Source: Tolypothrix sp. NIES-4075
Lineage (GTDB): Bacteria > Cyanobacteriota > Cyanobacteriia > Cyanobacteriales > Nostocaceae
NCBI RefSeq assembly: GCF_002218085.1
Contig: NZ_BDUC01000004.1
Span: 465,852-529,851, forward strand
Length of the DNA: 64,000 bases
Direction of reading: 5' to 3'
Part shown: piece after piece, positions 44,633 through 52,856 of the stretch
Position numbering within the stretch: position 1 is the stretch's first letter
Layout: each line of letters starts with the position of its first letter
The notes under the pieces: model-generated
What the model was told of the DNA's origin: nothing
The model's database searches: none
Seen by the model: the letters and a program-made list of their open reading frames with translations, nothing else
Program-made: the position numbers and the translations under genes

Positions 44633-44693
44633 GAACTTGCGCTCTCCAGAAAATCGAAAAGTACGATTTTATAGACTTGGAGAGCGCAAGTTC
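44633..44693. repeat. Strong nested inverted repeat (16-bp outer, 7-bp inner arms)
   Basis: GAACTTGCGCTCTCCA (44633-44648) is repeated exactly as its complement at 44678-44693. Inside, AAAATCG (44650-44656) pairs with CGATTTT (44664-44670). It lies between the leftward chitinase gene's end and the start of the aspartic-protease pair. There is no flanking T-run, so it may be an attenuator, an RNA, or a repeat element. Confidence 0.65.
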
Positions 44694-44793
44694 CTTAGAA
44701 GACTTTACATGTAACGTCTCTAGGTTCTATTTACCCGAAAATTGCTGTAATTCAAAATCTGACGAGATTAAAAGCGAAGCGATGTTCGATGTT

Positions 44794-45624
44794 CTAGCAC
44801 GAGAGGTTCTCGCCTGGGCTAACACCCAACATTCTGGTAAACTGCTGGTAAAGTTGTATTCTATGCTGTGCCTGTTGAGTCACCTGCCCCTTACCACATT
44901 CGATGCCTCCATTGATGATGTTGATGGTCATACCGAAACCGGATTGGCTGATGGCATTGTGGCATGATGATTTGGGTGATTGGGGAGTCATCCAGAACCA
45001 CAAGGCAGTCGTGAAGGAAATGACGCTATCCCTCGAAACTAGTTCAGGGTTGTTGAGCAGATCCTTTCCGATAGCTTTCCCGCATAGCGCATAGTTGTAG
45101 TTCCATGACAACTGGATAGGTCCGCGACCCTGATATGTTTTACCTTGCACACATGGATAGGTAGTGGGATCGCAGTAATGAGGCCAATTTGCTGTGTTCA
45201 GTTCTTCGATGTACTGTAGATCCCCCGTTTCGTGGGCAATATTTGCCAGGAAAGCAGCTGCCTCACGTTTGTGTTGCTCGTCAGATCCTTCATTGCAAAA
45301 GCTTGGGTATTTCTGCGCTGCTGTTATCAGACCTTCATAGGAGTACAAACTATTACGGTTTGGGAACATAGCTTCGTAAGTTTGTCGCGACACAATACTC
45401 GCAAAACCACTGCCAGAAGGAGGGGGGGGATTCCCACCACTGTTATTAGCTGGAATTTGAAGTTGTTGACCAATTTGTAAACTTTGAGGCTGAATATTAC
45501 CGTTAGCAGCAGAGATTTTTTGCCACTGATTGCCATCACCATAGTATGCTTGAGCTATATCGAATAATGTATCTCCAGCTTCTACAGTATGGGTTGTTGG
45601 AGGATTTCCCTGTTTTCTAGCCAT
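44794..45624 (-). CDS. LysM-GH19 chitinase, no signal peptide
   Basis: A 276-aa enzyme predicted to cut chitin or peptidoglycan. Residues about 10-58 are a LysM domain (THTVEAGDTLFDIAQAYYGD, IGQQLQIP). A Pro/Gly linker and a GH19 catalytic domain (about 75-270) follow, with the general acid in AAFLANIAHETGDLQY, then QGRGPIQLSWNYNY and NIINGGIECG. The ATG at 45624 has GGAAA upstream; TTG 45639 is an alternative. The N-terminus is polar, with no signal peptide, so release would require lysis or a dedicated secretion route. Confidence 0.87.
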   Translation of the reverse strand: MARKQGNPPTTHTVEAGDTLFDIAQAYYGDGNQWQKISAANGNIQPQSLQIGQQLQIPANNSGGNPPPPSGSGFASIVSRQTYEAMFPNRNSLYSYEGLITAAQKYPSFCNEGSDEQHKREAAAFLANIAHETGDLQYIEELNTANWPHYCDPTTYPCVQGKTYQGRGPIQLSWNYNYALCGKAIGKDLLNNPELVSRDSVISFTTALWFWMTPQSPKSSCHNAISQSGFGMTINIINGGIECGKGQVTQQAQHRIQLYQQFTRMLGVSPGENLSC

Positions 45625-45781
45625 ATTTTTTCCTTTCAAGAACTTGAATTAAGTCATTGGTTAAGACGTCCTACAAGATCGGCGATCGCACTCTTGTTAA
45701 ATCTGTTATTAGACATCTCCGATTAGGAGACTAAAACACTTACAATGCGTAAGTCCTAGTCTATTAAGAAGACAGATGCCG

Positions 45782-46486
45782 TTAGAAAACTGATTGACCA
45801 ATAACATTTCCCGGCGAAACGTAGCGGCAAACGAGTCTAGCGTTCCCATCACCACCGTCAACAACAGCACATCCTACTTGTGTAGTGTTCCTCCAAACCA
45901 TTTGAGTATAGTGACCGACATCAGCCCAATTGCCAGTATTACTAACATTTGGGAACGTTCCCTTGACAAAATGCTGCTTTTCATTGCCCCAACTGCCAAC
46001 CATTTGTGTAAAGCTAAACCTGTGTGATGTCCCCATCCAAAGGTTTTCTCCTTGACCGGAAGTCCCACTATGCTCGAATTTTCTGTTGGAACTGAGGTAA
46101 TTTGCCCACTCTTGAGCCTGACTTGCCAAAGTATTAGACCAAGTGAGGGGTGGAACACCGACTTGCGATCTATACGAGTTGTGGGCGTTCAGTATCTCTT
46201 GTGCCATACCACCACCTGACGGACCAGATGGATTATCTTGTCCGACTTTTTTGAAGGATGAGATCATATCATTCCAGGTATTAGTGACCCAAGGATATTC
46301 ACCCGGCGTAAGCCGAAAACTTTTCCCTTGGAAGTTTGCATCCTCAAAAAATTCCCAAGTGCCGGAGTAAACTTTAATCGAGGATATTTTGTCGTTCCAA
46401 AAATCTCCAACATAAGAATAGTCCTGATCGAGAGAACCTGATGCGGCTCCAGAGAAATTGGAATCCGTATAAATTTCGACTGACAT
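45782..46486 (-). CDS. Beta/gamma-crystallin plus CAP (SCP/PR-1) domain protein
   Basis: A 234-aa protein. The N-terminal 80 residues form a beta/gamma-crystallin-like Greek-key pair (VEIYTDSNFSGAASGSL, WEFFEDANFQGKSFRLTPGE). After a Gly/Pro linker, the CAP domain (about 95-234) carries the conserved elements HNSYRSQVGVPPLTW, GQGENLW, and GHYTQMVWRNTTQVGCA. CAP proteins act as secreted adhesins, proteases or sterol binders. This protein has no signal peptide, like the chitinase gene 157 bases downstream. The combination is unusual; both may be cargo of the same export pathway. Confidence 0.85.
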   Translation of the reverse strand: MSVEIYTDSNFSGAASGSLDQDYSYVGDFWNDKISSIKVYSGTWEFFEDANFQGKSFRLTPGEYPWVTNTWNDMISSFKKVGQDNPSGPSGGGMAQEILNAHNSYRSQVGVPPLTWSNTLASQAQEWANYLSSNRKFEHSGTSGQGENLWMGTSHRFSFTQMVGSWGNEKQHFVKGTFPNVSNTGNWADVGHYTQMVWRNTTQVGCAVVDGGDGNARLVCRYVSPGNVIGQSVF

Positions 46487-46975
46487 AATTAACGCTCCAA
46501 AATTTGAAAATTAGTTATTTTTGTCTTGTTCGAGTCAATATAAATTTATTGGCAAGTGTTAGTTGCTTTATGTCGGTTTGATTGACTAACATAAAGCAAT
46601 CTTAATAACTGGAATTGACAGCAGCTATACTCTGAACGCCTAATAATTGGATTGATCTTAGAATGGCTGAAATCCATGACTGATAATATTTTTAATTATC
46701 AAAAAGTCAAGCTCTAAGGCGTTCTTATTTTATATAGGTGGAAACAAAATTAACTTATGCACTTCTGACTATAATTTTTGCAGAAATTGACCCATAAATT
46801 AAGCTCCTGAGATGACCGATCAAAAAATTGCAACTGTCGGTTTCAGCAGCCAACCTTCAGACTGAAGTCTGAGGCTATACAAATAAAGCCCACCTGCGTG
46901 GGCTTTTAAATACGAAGTCCACCTAGACGGACTTTGTTTGTTTAGCCGCGAATGCGCGTCGTCGGGTAATAAGTG
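46487..46975. repeat. Intergenic region with paired dispersed repeats
   Basis: No gene is visible. An inverted pair GAACGCCT/AGGCGTTC lies at 46634-46641 and 46717-46724. At 46855-46972, two related units face each other: a GACTGAAGTC...AAGCCCACCTGCGTGGGCTT unit and a reverse AAGTCCACCTAGACGGACTT...CGTCGTCGGG unit. The second matches the repeat at 19863-19925. Confidence 0.55.
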
Positions 46976-48055
46976 CTATCGATGTTTTGACAGTTTTAGC
47001 ATTTGTGTGAGTCTATCAAGCAATAAAACTTCACGCTTGCTGTCTTCTAATGTCCGCGCTAGTATAATTGCTCTTTCATAAAAATTGCGGGCGGTGGGAT
47101 AGTTACCTAATTGCTCGTACAATAAAGCATAAGACTCAAAAGATTTTAATTTCTCTGCTAAATTTTCTGATTCTGTAGCTAGTGTTAAACGCTGTTCTAG
47201 TAAGTCGAAAGCGCGTTCATATCTTCCCACAGAACGGTGAGCTGTAACCAAACCGTCAATTGCTCGTAATTCGTTGGTGCGATCGCGTGTAACTTTTGCG
47301 ATTCGCAGTGCCGAACCATATGTACCAATGGTATCTTGATAATTACCGGCGGCTAAATAAGCATCGCCTAAATTATTCAAGGTATTCGCTTCGGCGATCG
47401 CATCCGGTGTTCGACGCCGGAAAATTAAAGCTGTTTCCAACAGCTTAATTGCTTTGTTATAATCTCCTAGCTTGAGTGTCGCCAAACCTAGATTACTTAA
47501 AGACAGTCCTTGTCCTTCAATATTTTTGAGATCGCTGGCAATTGTAACTGCTTCTGTAAAGGTTTCAGCCGCTGCGGTGAATTCTCCTTTTTGCAGCAGT
47601 AACGTACCGATGTTATTTAGTCCAAAAATCTGTCCTTGAAAATCTTGAGTATCGCGAGCGATCGCTAACCGACGACGCATTGGATCTTCAGCTTCTTTTA
47701 ATCGATTCAGCTGCACGTAACCTCTACCAATTAAATCGTAAACTAAACCTTGCGCCTTTAAGTCACCAATCGAACGATAAATATCCAATGCTTGCAACCA
47801 AGACTCAATTGCTTTATCGGATTTCCCTGAGGCTAATTGTTGTTCACCTTGACCCACTAACATATCAGCCTCGTCTCTTGATTCTCGCACCACAGAATGA
47901 TTTAATGGGCGGTGCAGTTGTTGGGTAATATCTACCGCACCCGCTGCGATCGGATTCAGCAAAACTGCAAACAGTAAATACGAGACAGCACAAAATTGAG
48001 ATTTTGGCAATAGTTGTCCCGAAAATTTCCTGATAAATAAATGTTTTTCTTTCAT
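46976..48055 (-). CDS. Exported TPR-repeat protein
   Basis: About 359 aa from the ATG at 48055, which gives a signal peptide (FCAVSYLLFAVLLNPIAAGA). The upstream start at 48193 would add a low-quality leader and overlap the preceding gene. The mature part is a chain of tetratricopeptide repeats of about 40 residues (AEDPMRRRLAIARDTQDFQG, FGLNNIGTLLLQKGEFTAAA, LSNLGLATLKLGDYNKAIKL, LNNLGDAYLAAGNYQDTIGT). It presumably acts as a periplasmic protein-binding scaffold. It lies downstream of the sigma-like gene. Confidence 0.8.
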   Translation of the reverse strand: MKEKHLFIRKFSGQLLPKSQFCAVSYLLFAVLLNPIAAGAVDITQQLHRPLNHSVVRESRDEADMLVGQGEQQLASGKSDKAIESWLQALDIYRSIGDLKAQGLVYDLIGRGYVQLNRLKEAEDPMRRRLAIARDTQDFQGQIFGLNNIGTLLLQKGEFTAAAETFTEAVTIASDLKNIEGQGLSLSNLGLATLKLGDYNKAIKLLETALIFRRRTPDAIAEANTLNNLGDAYLAAGNYQDTIGTYGSALRIAKVTRDRTNELRAIDGLVTAHRSVGRYERAFDLLEQRLTLATESENLAEKLKSFESYALLYEQLGNYPTARNFYERAIILARTLEDSKREVLLLDRLTQMLKLSKHR

Positions 48056-48149
48056 AAAAATAACCGTAAAATTACGGTTGAAAATAAAATAATTAGCAAG
48101 CAAATTCCTGTTTATTTTAGAACACACATGATAAGAGTTAATACTTAAG

Positions 48150-48779
48150 TTAGGATTGCGGTAAATCTTCACCCAAGTAGATGGCGCGGACATCCGCAGG
48201 TAATTTGTCCTCTAGCATAAGATAGCCTTCCTGGAGAAAATTGGCTACCTCTGCTGGAGCGATCGCTTCACCTTCAGCTTGCAGGTAAGCAGCAATGCGA
48301 GTTTCGCTCCAGTGAAAGGTTTGAGCCATTAAAACCATCAATCGCAAAACTGGGGGCATTTGTTCCAAAGCTTGTTCGATATAACACCATAAAGGTGGTG
48401 AAGTCGCTTGGAGAGAATAATGAATTGCTTCTGTGGGTGGTAATTCGAGATCGTTGATACAAAAAGCCGTCATATTGATCAGCCAATTTTGCAAAGTTAA
48501 AGTTTCTTTGCTTGATTCAGCGTCACTTAAATCAAGTCCACCGAGTTCGTAGTATATGTGTCGCCAAGTGAGAGCAAACAGATAATCTGCTTGCACAGGC
48601 GATCGCGCGGAATGGCGAATTAACGTGTATACTATCGGGCTATAACGGCAAAACATCGCCGTAAAGTATTTTCCAGCTTCCGGATGGGACTGAAATAAAT
48701 CCAAAAGTTCCTGATCGCTGTGATGAAACAGCGATTTAACTAGCGGGTGATTAGCTTCGGGGAAATGTGGTATTTGCAC
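48150..48779 (-). CDS. Sigma-70/ECF-like regulatory protein
   Basis: A 209-aa protein with the layout of a diverged ECF sigma factor: a region-2-like part (about 35-90; FTAMFCRYSPIVYTLIRHSA, DYLFALTWRHIYYELGG) and a region-4-like helix-turn-helix part (about 130-200; LEQMPPVLRLMVLMAQTFHW, SETRIAAYLQAEGEAIAPAE). It precedes the TPR gene by about 95 bases, and similar pairs occur in Nostocales. Whether it still binds core polymerase is uncertain, as the motifs are weak. Confidence 0.65.
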   Translation of the reverse strand: MQIPHFPEANHPLVKSLFHHSDQELLDLFQSHPEAGKYFTAMFCRYSPIVYTLIRHSARSPVQADYLFALTWRHIYYELGGLDLSDAESSKETLTLQNWLINMTAFCINDLELPPTEAIHYSLQATSPPLWCYIEQALEQMPPVLRLMVLMAQTFHWSETRIAAYLQAEGEAIAPAEVANFLQEGYLMLEDKLPADVRAIYLGEDLPQS

Positions 48780-49003
48780 AATCCAAATAAATGTATGTTG
48801 TTAGAATGAAAGTTATTAGAAATGAATATTTCTTTAAGACGCTTAAATTTTTCATCAAGTGTCCTACAGTTGCTGGCGATCGTGTCTGTTTGTGAGTAAC
48901 ATCAAGACTAGTTCGTTATTGATACACTAGAAATACGGACTTTATTTTAGTCTGTACCCTTGAATAATAAAAGCTATTCCTCAATAAAATCCTAGATGTG
49001 TTC

Positions 49004-49603
49004 ATGGTTATAGCAGTTAGTGTGACACCGTTGTTGATTCAACCTTATACTTTAGGCTCTTTCTTGCCTTCCCTGCCGTTAGATAGCTTATTTTCCACCC
49101 AAGGCATTATGGTGATGCTGCTAGCAGCTTACGCCGGTGCCATGTGGATGTTCCTTACCAGTGCGCCAAAAGTACACACCGTTATGGTGTCAGATTTGGA
49201 GGTTGCCCGTCAGTTGTATGAAGGGCTGCTAGATTTGCCAGCAGCAGAAGTACCTTTGCACTACTATTACAACTACGAGCAAAGTATAGGGGCAGCGGGA
49301 ATCGATCCGCTTTACATGTCAGCCAGCCCAACGTTTTCCGGCAGCAGAATGATGAATAATGCTAGCGAAGGGCTTTGGTATCAATTAAAGAAAAACACCC
49401 AGCTACACGTCATTACTGGAGCTAGTTTAGGCAGCAAAAGTCAGCAACGTCACGTTTGCTTTGATCGTGATTGCCTGGATATGATTTTAATGCGTGTGGA
49501 AACGCGAGGTTTGAAGTTCAAGATCCGCAATCGCAAGCCTTTGAATTTTTTAATTAAGGACTATGAAGGACGTGTGATTGAGTTGGCTGAGGTGGCGAAT
49601 TAG
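49004..49603 (+). CDS. Glyoxalase/VOC-like protein with N-terminal hydrophobic segment
   Basis: A 199-aa protein. The N-terminal 50 residues are hydrophobic (PLLIQPYTLGSFLPSLPLD, then GIMVMLLAAYAGAMWMFLT), suggesting membrane attachment. The remainder is a single vicinal-oxygen-chelate-like domain (KVHTVMVSDLEVARQLYEGL to FLIKDYEGRVIELAEV). The conserved His and Glu for metal are partly present (first His in KVHTVMV, last Glu in VIELAEV). A start at GTG 48998 is equally possible. No substrate is evident. Confidence 0.7.
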   Translation: MVIAVSVTPLLIQPYTLGSFLPSLPLDSLFSTQGIMVMLLAAYAGAMWMFLTSAPKVHTVMVSDLEVARQLYEGLLDLPAAEVPLHYYYNYEQSIGAAGIDPLYMSASPTFSGSRMMNNASEGLWYQLKKNTQLHVITGASLGSKSQQRHVCFDRDCLDMILMRVETRGLKFKIRNRKPLNFLIKDYEGRVIELAEVAN

Positions 49604-49625
49604 TTATTGGTCAAGAGTCAATAGT

Positions 49626-49651
49626 TGTAGAGACGCGATATATCGCGTCTG
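49626..49651. repeat. Small palindrome GTAGAGACGCG...CGCGTCTGTAC
   Basis: A diverged copy of the GTAGAGACG palindrome family also seen at 25172-25200 and 39923-39949, located in the spacer after the VOC gene. Confidence 0.5.
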
Positions 49652-49758
49652 TACGAGTCAAAAGTCATTGGTTATTAAATTGTTGATTGGGTTTCGTCCA
49701 GGTAAACCCAATCATAATTTTTTTTAGATGCGTGGGCGAGAGGCTTGCCTTAATAAAA

Positions 49759-50202
49759 ATGTACACGTATAACCTCTATAAGACAGATTTCTATGCTTGG
49801 ACTCAAGAGCAGGTTAGGTTGCTGACAACTCAACAGTCGGATCAATTAGACACGATCAACCTGATTTCAGAAATTGAAACTTTGGGTAGAAAAGAACGGC
49901 AAGAATTAAGAAATCGGCTGGGAATCTTGCTGGGACATTTATTAAAATGGCAGTTTAAAGCTGATAAACGTAGCAATAGTTGGTTAGGTACAATTCGAGA
50001 GCAACGTATTCAAATTAAGCTGCTTTTGTCAGATAGCTTTAGTTTGAAAGCTTATTTGGATGAAGTTTTTCTCACTGCTTATGAATTAAGTTTAGCTTTG
50101 GCGATTCAAGAGACTCAATTAGGTGAGCAAGTTTTTCCAGAAATATGTCCCTACACTTGGGAGCAAGCGTTGAATTCAGAATTTTTACCAGAATCGAATT
50201 GA
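49759..50202 (+). CDS. DUF29-family protein
   Basis: A 147-aa helical protein of DUF29, recognised by LYKTDFYAWTQEQVRLLTTQ at the start, ISEIETLGRKERQELRNRLG in the middle and LGHLLKWQFKADKRSNSWLG after it. I start at ATG 49759; an upstream in-frame start at 49687 would add 24 unrelated residues. DUF29 proteins are numerous in cyanobacteria, often near mobile or toxin-antitoxin genes; no activity is proven. Confidence 0.85.
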   Translation: MYTYNLYKTDFYAWTQEQVRLLTTQQSDQLDTINLISEIETLGRKERQELRNRLGILLGHLLKWQFKADKRSNSWLGTIREQRIQIKLLLSDSFSLKAYLDEVFLTAYELSLALAIQETQLGEQVFPEICPYTWEQALNSEFLPESN

Positions 50203-50655
50203 CGAGCAAGCGGATGTGGGCTGGAAGTGAGCATCCTGCACCAGGACAATTATTTCTGGGTTAGTCACCACAAAAGTTTGCTATTATATCTATAATCTAA
50301 GTAAAATTACTATAGTAATTACTACAAAATGTAAATTGCTATCCCTAGAGATATGTAGCAATCCATAGAGAGCAATGTTGTGTAGCATCAATAAGCTTTA
50401 TTGATAATCCACGTCACGCTCTCAAAGGTGGGAAAATAGGTTAAAATTTTGCCCGTCTGCTCCTGAAGTTAGTGTTCCCGATATTAAAGCATTTAAAGCT
50501 TATGTTATGGTTACATCTGTAACACATATGCTTCTTGCTTGGATGTGACGCTCAGTCTGGGGTGCAACAAATCTTACTTAAAATTAAGAAACAATTAACA
50601 TCTAGTCGCCAGTCATCTGTAAAATAAGTTACTACCAGTAAAAGAGACAAATTTT
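50203..50655. other. Intergenic leader upstream of the EACC1-caspase operon
   Basis: About 450 bases with no supported gene. It includes the promoter of the next operon, and the duplicated motif TAGTAATTACTAC/TACTATAG near 50310-50330. Confidence 0.4.
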
Positions 50656-51027
50656 ATGCCAAATATTCATGTAAAAATTGCCCTTTTAAAAGATGAGTAT
50701 CTGGAAGACTCAGAACTACAAGAAAAAACAGAAAATCTCCTGGAAGATATAAAACAAGAGGTAGAAGTAGAATCTGCGAGTCTTGTACCTGTAGAGGATT
50801 TGCCGAAAGATGCAAAGCCTATTGGGGGGTTTTTATTGGGGATGTTAACGGCTGAAGTCAACGCAGCAAATATTAAATCCTTGTTCAGGCTTTTGAGCGA
50901 TCGCCTACTCGGTAAAATCATTGAAATGGAAGTTACAGCTAACGGTAAAACTCTCAAGATCAAAGCTAGTAGCACAGTTGAATTGAACGCAGCTATCAAA
51001 GCCGCCCAGGAATTTGTGGGAGAATAA
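50656..51027 (+). CDS. EACC1-like effector-associated component
   Basis: A 123-aa soluble protein: an acidic helical start (DSELQEKTENLLEDIKQEVE), then SASLVPVEDLPKDAKPIGGF, a helix (ANIKSLFRLLSDRLLGKIIE) and an amphipathic beta pair (MEVTANGKTLKIKASS). This pattern fits the effector-associated constant component family (EACC1), which is encoded beside caspase or other effectors in bacterial conflict systems. AAGGAG at 51026-51031 overlaps its stop codon and serves the caspase gene, so the two are translationally coupled. Confidence 0.75.
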   Translation: MPNIHVKIALLKDEYLEDSELQEKTENLLEDIKQEVEVESASLVPVEDLPKDAKPIGGFLLGMLTAEVNAANIKSLFRLLSDRLLGKIIEMEVTANGKTLKIKASSTVELNAAIKAAQEFVGE

Positions 51028-51037
51028 GGAGCAACAC

Positions 51038-52819
51038 ATGGCGAAGAAGGTAGCATTACTGGTAGGGGTCAGCAGTTATCAACAAGGGTTATCAGCCTTG
51101 CCTAGTGCGACCAAAGATGCTAAGGCAATAAAGCAAGTATTACAGCATCCGGATATAGGCGGTTTTGTTGAGACTGATATTACCTCGCTGTTAAATCAGC
51201 CGCAAAAAAAGGTTGAAGATGCTATATATAGCCTCTTCAACAACTGTAGCCCGGATGACTTGGTGCTGTTTTACTTTTCCGGTCATGGTGTGAAGGATGA
51301 AAAAGGAAATCTATATATTGCAACACCTACTACGCGCACAGACCAGAACAAAAGAGTGCTACCATTAACCGCCATCGCCGCTAGTTTTGTCAAAGACCAA
51401 ATGAGCGCTAGCCCATCTAGACGACAGGTAGTGATTTTAGACTGTTGTTTTAGTGGGGCTTTTGCTAAAGGATTGACATTGGGTAATAAATCATGGGCAG
51501 TTCTTACATCTAGTGATACTGTTGAATACTCCTATGCTCCCGAACCTTCTGAACTCTCAATTTACACCCGTTATTTAGTTGAAGGTATCAAAACAGGAGT
51601 TGGGGATTTAAATAATGATGGCAATATTTCGGTAGATGAATTGTATGAATATACAAAAAAGAAGGTAAAAGAAATTTCTCCTAAAATGAATCCTCTGTTA
51701 GACAATGGCAGAGGAGGTTATAAAATTGTTTTGGCTAACTCTATTCAAGATGATCCAAAACTGAAATACCGTAAAAAAGTTGAGGAAATTGCTCGTCAAG
51801 AGGAGCGCAAGTTTACTTCCTTTAACCGCATTTATGAGGGAAACATTAGTGATAATTTTCACCGCATTTATCTAGACGATTTACGGAACAGTCTAAATTT
51901 GACAAAGGAGGATGCCAAGGCAATTGAAACTGAAGTTTTGACACCTTACTGCTTGCGAAAAAACAAATTAAATAGTTATGGAAAAGTTTTTGCAGAGGCG
52001 ATTAAACAGGGTTATCCACTGAGTCAACAAAATCGTCAAATGCTTAAGGATTTGCAGCAAGTTAAGAACCTCAGGGACGAAGATGTTGAACAAATTGAGA
52101 AACGAATTTTAGATTCTTTACCAACTCCACCGATTACCAATCATCTGCCAAAACCAACAATTGGAGGTACTACACAAGTTAATTCACCTCAAATTCCTCA
52201 ACCAACGAAGCCGAACAAGACACAACCAGTTTCTAATCCATCACCTGGAAACAAAAATATAGGTGCAAATAAACCTTCACCAAACGTACCGACGATAAAA
52301 CATCCGACCAACTCTGTATCATTGCAACCGTCTCAGCCTCCAAGACAGAATCCAACTCAAGATAATCTAGATTTTGAACAGGCAATCAAATATACTAAAC
52401 TGCGCGACTTACTAGCAGCAAAGAAATGGAAAGAAGCTGATGAAGAAACAGCTAAAGTCATGCTCAGGGCTTCTGGGAAAGAATTGTTAGGCTACCTGTC
52501 TGAGGATGATATCAAAAGATTACCAACTAAAGTTTTAGACACAATTAATCAACTTTGGGTTAAAAATAGTGGAGGACGCTTTGGTTTTAGTGTTCAAAAA
52601 AGCATTTATCTTCAAGCTAGCAAGAACTACGATAGGCTGGGCGATCGCCTGGGATGGAAAAAAGAAGGAAAATGGTTGCACTGGCGAGAATTAAACTTTA
52701 GCGAACAAGCCCCGAAAGGACATCTTCCTAGCGGTACATGTCCTTTGGGTACTGTTGAAGGATTGATCTGGGATGGGTGTAATGTAGTTTCAGTTCTTCT
52801 GTCGCGCAGTGATTTCTAA
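51038..52819 (+). CDS. Caspase-family (C14) protease with C-terminal GUN4 domain
   Basis: A 593-aa protein. The caspase domain (1-250) has catalytic His83 (FYFSGHG) and Cys137 in ILDCCFSGAF. A helical middle (about 250-365) shows two units of the SLNLTKEDAKAIE / NLRDEDVEQIE pattern. A Pro/Asn-rich linker (about 370-440) leads to GUN4 (about 450-570; YTKLRDLLAAKKWKEADEET, WKKEGKWLHWRELNF), the domain that binds protoporphyrin and Mg-protoporphyrin in chlorophyll synthesis. It begins at ATG 51038, with a perfect AAGGAG site. A protease that senses free tetrapyrroles, and so photo-oxidative damage, is a fair inference. Confidence 0.88.
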   Translation: MAKKVALLVGVSSYQQGLSALPSATKDAKAIKQVLQHPDIGGFVETDITSLLNQPQKKVEDAIYSLFNNCSPDDLVLFYFSGHGVKDEKGNLYIATPTTRTDQNKRVLPLTAIAASFVKDQMSASPSRRQVVILDCCFSGAFAKGLTLGNKSWAVLTSSDTVEYSYAPEPSELSIYTRYLVEGIKTGVGDLNNDGNISVDELYEYTKKKVKEISPKMNPLLDNGRGGYKIVLANSIQDDPKLKYRKKVEEIARQEERKFTSFNRIYEGNISDNFHRIYLDDLRNSLNLTKEDAKAIETEVLTPYCLRKNKLNSYGKVFAEAIKQGYPLSQQNRQMLKDLQQVKNLRDEDVEQIEKRILDSLPTPPITNHLPKPTIGGTTQVNSPQIPQPTKPNKTQPVSNPSPGNKNIGANKPSPNVPTIKHPTNSVSLQPSQPPRQNPTQDNLDFEQAIKYTKLRDLLAAKKWKEADEETAKVMLRASGKELLGYLSEDDIKRLPTKVLDTINQLWVKNSGGRFGFSVQKSIYLQASKNYDRLGDRLGWKKEGKWLHWRELNFSEQAPKGHLPSGTCPLGTVEGLIWDGCNVVSVLLSRSDF

Positions 52820-52856
52820 AGTTAAACCCCCAATGCTTCAGTTTTGGTTACTTCAA

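Noticed and set aside
44677..44967. 96-codon plus-strand frame overlapping the chitinase end and the nested hairpin
   Set aside because: It begins within the inverted repeat and otherwise lies antisense to the GH19 gene.
50667..51056. 129-codon frame antisense to the EACC1-like gene
   Set aside because: A shadow of a well-supported gene that has coupled translation with the caspase gene.
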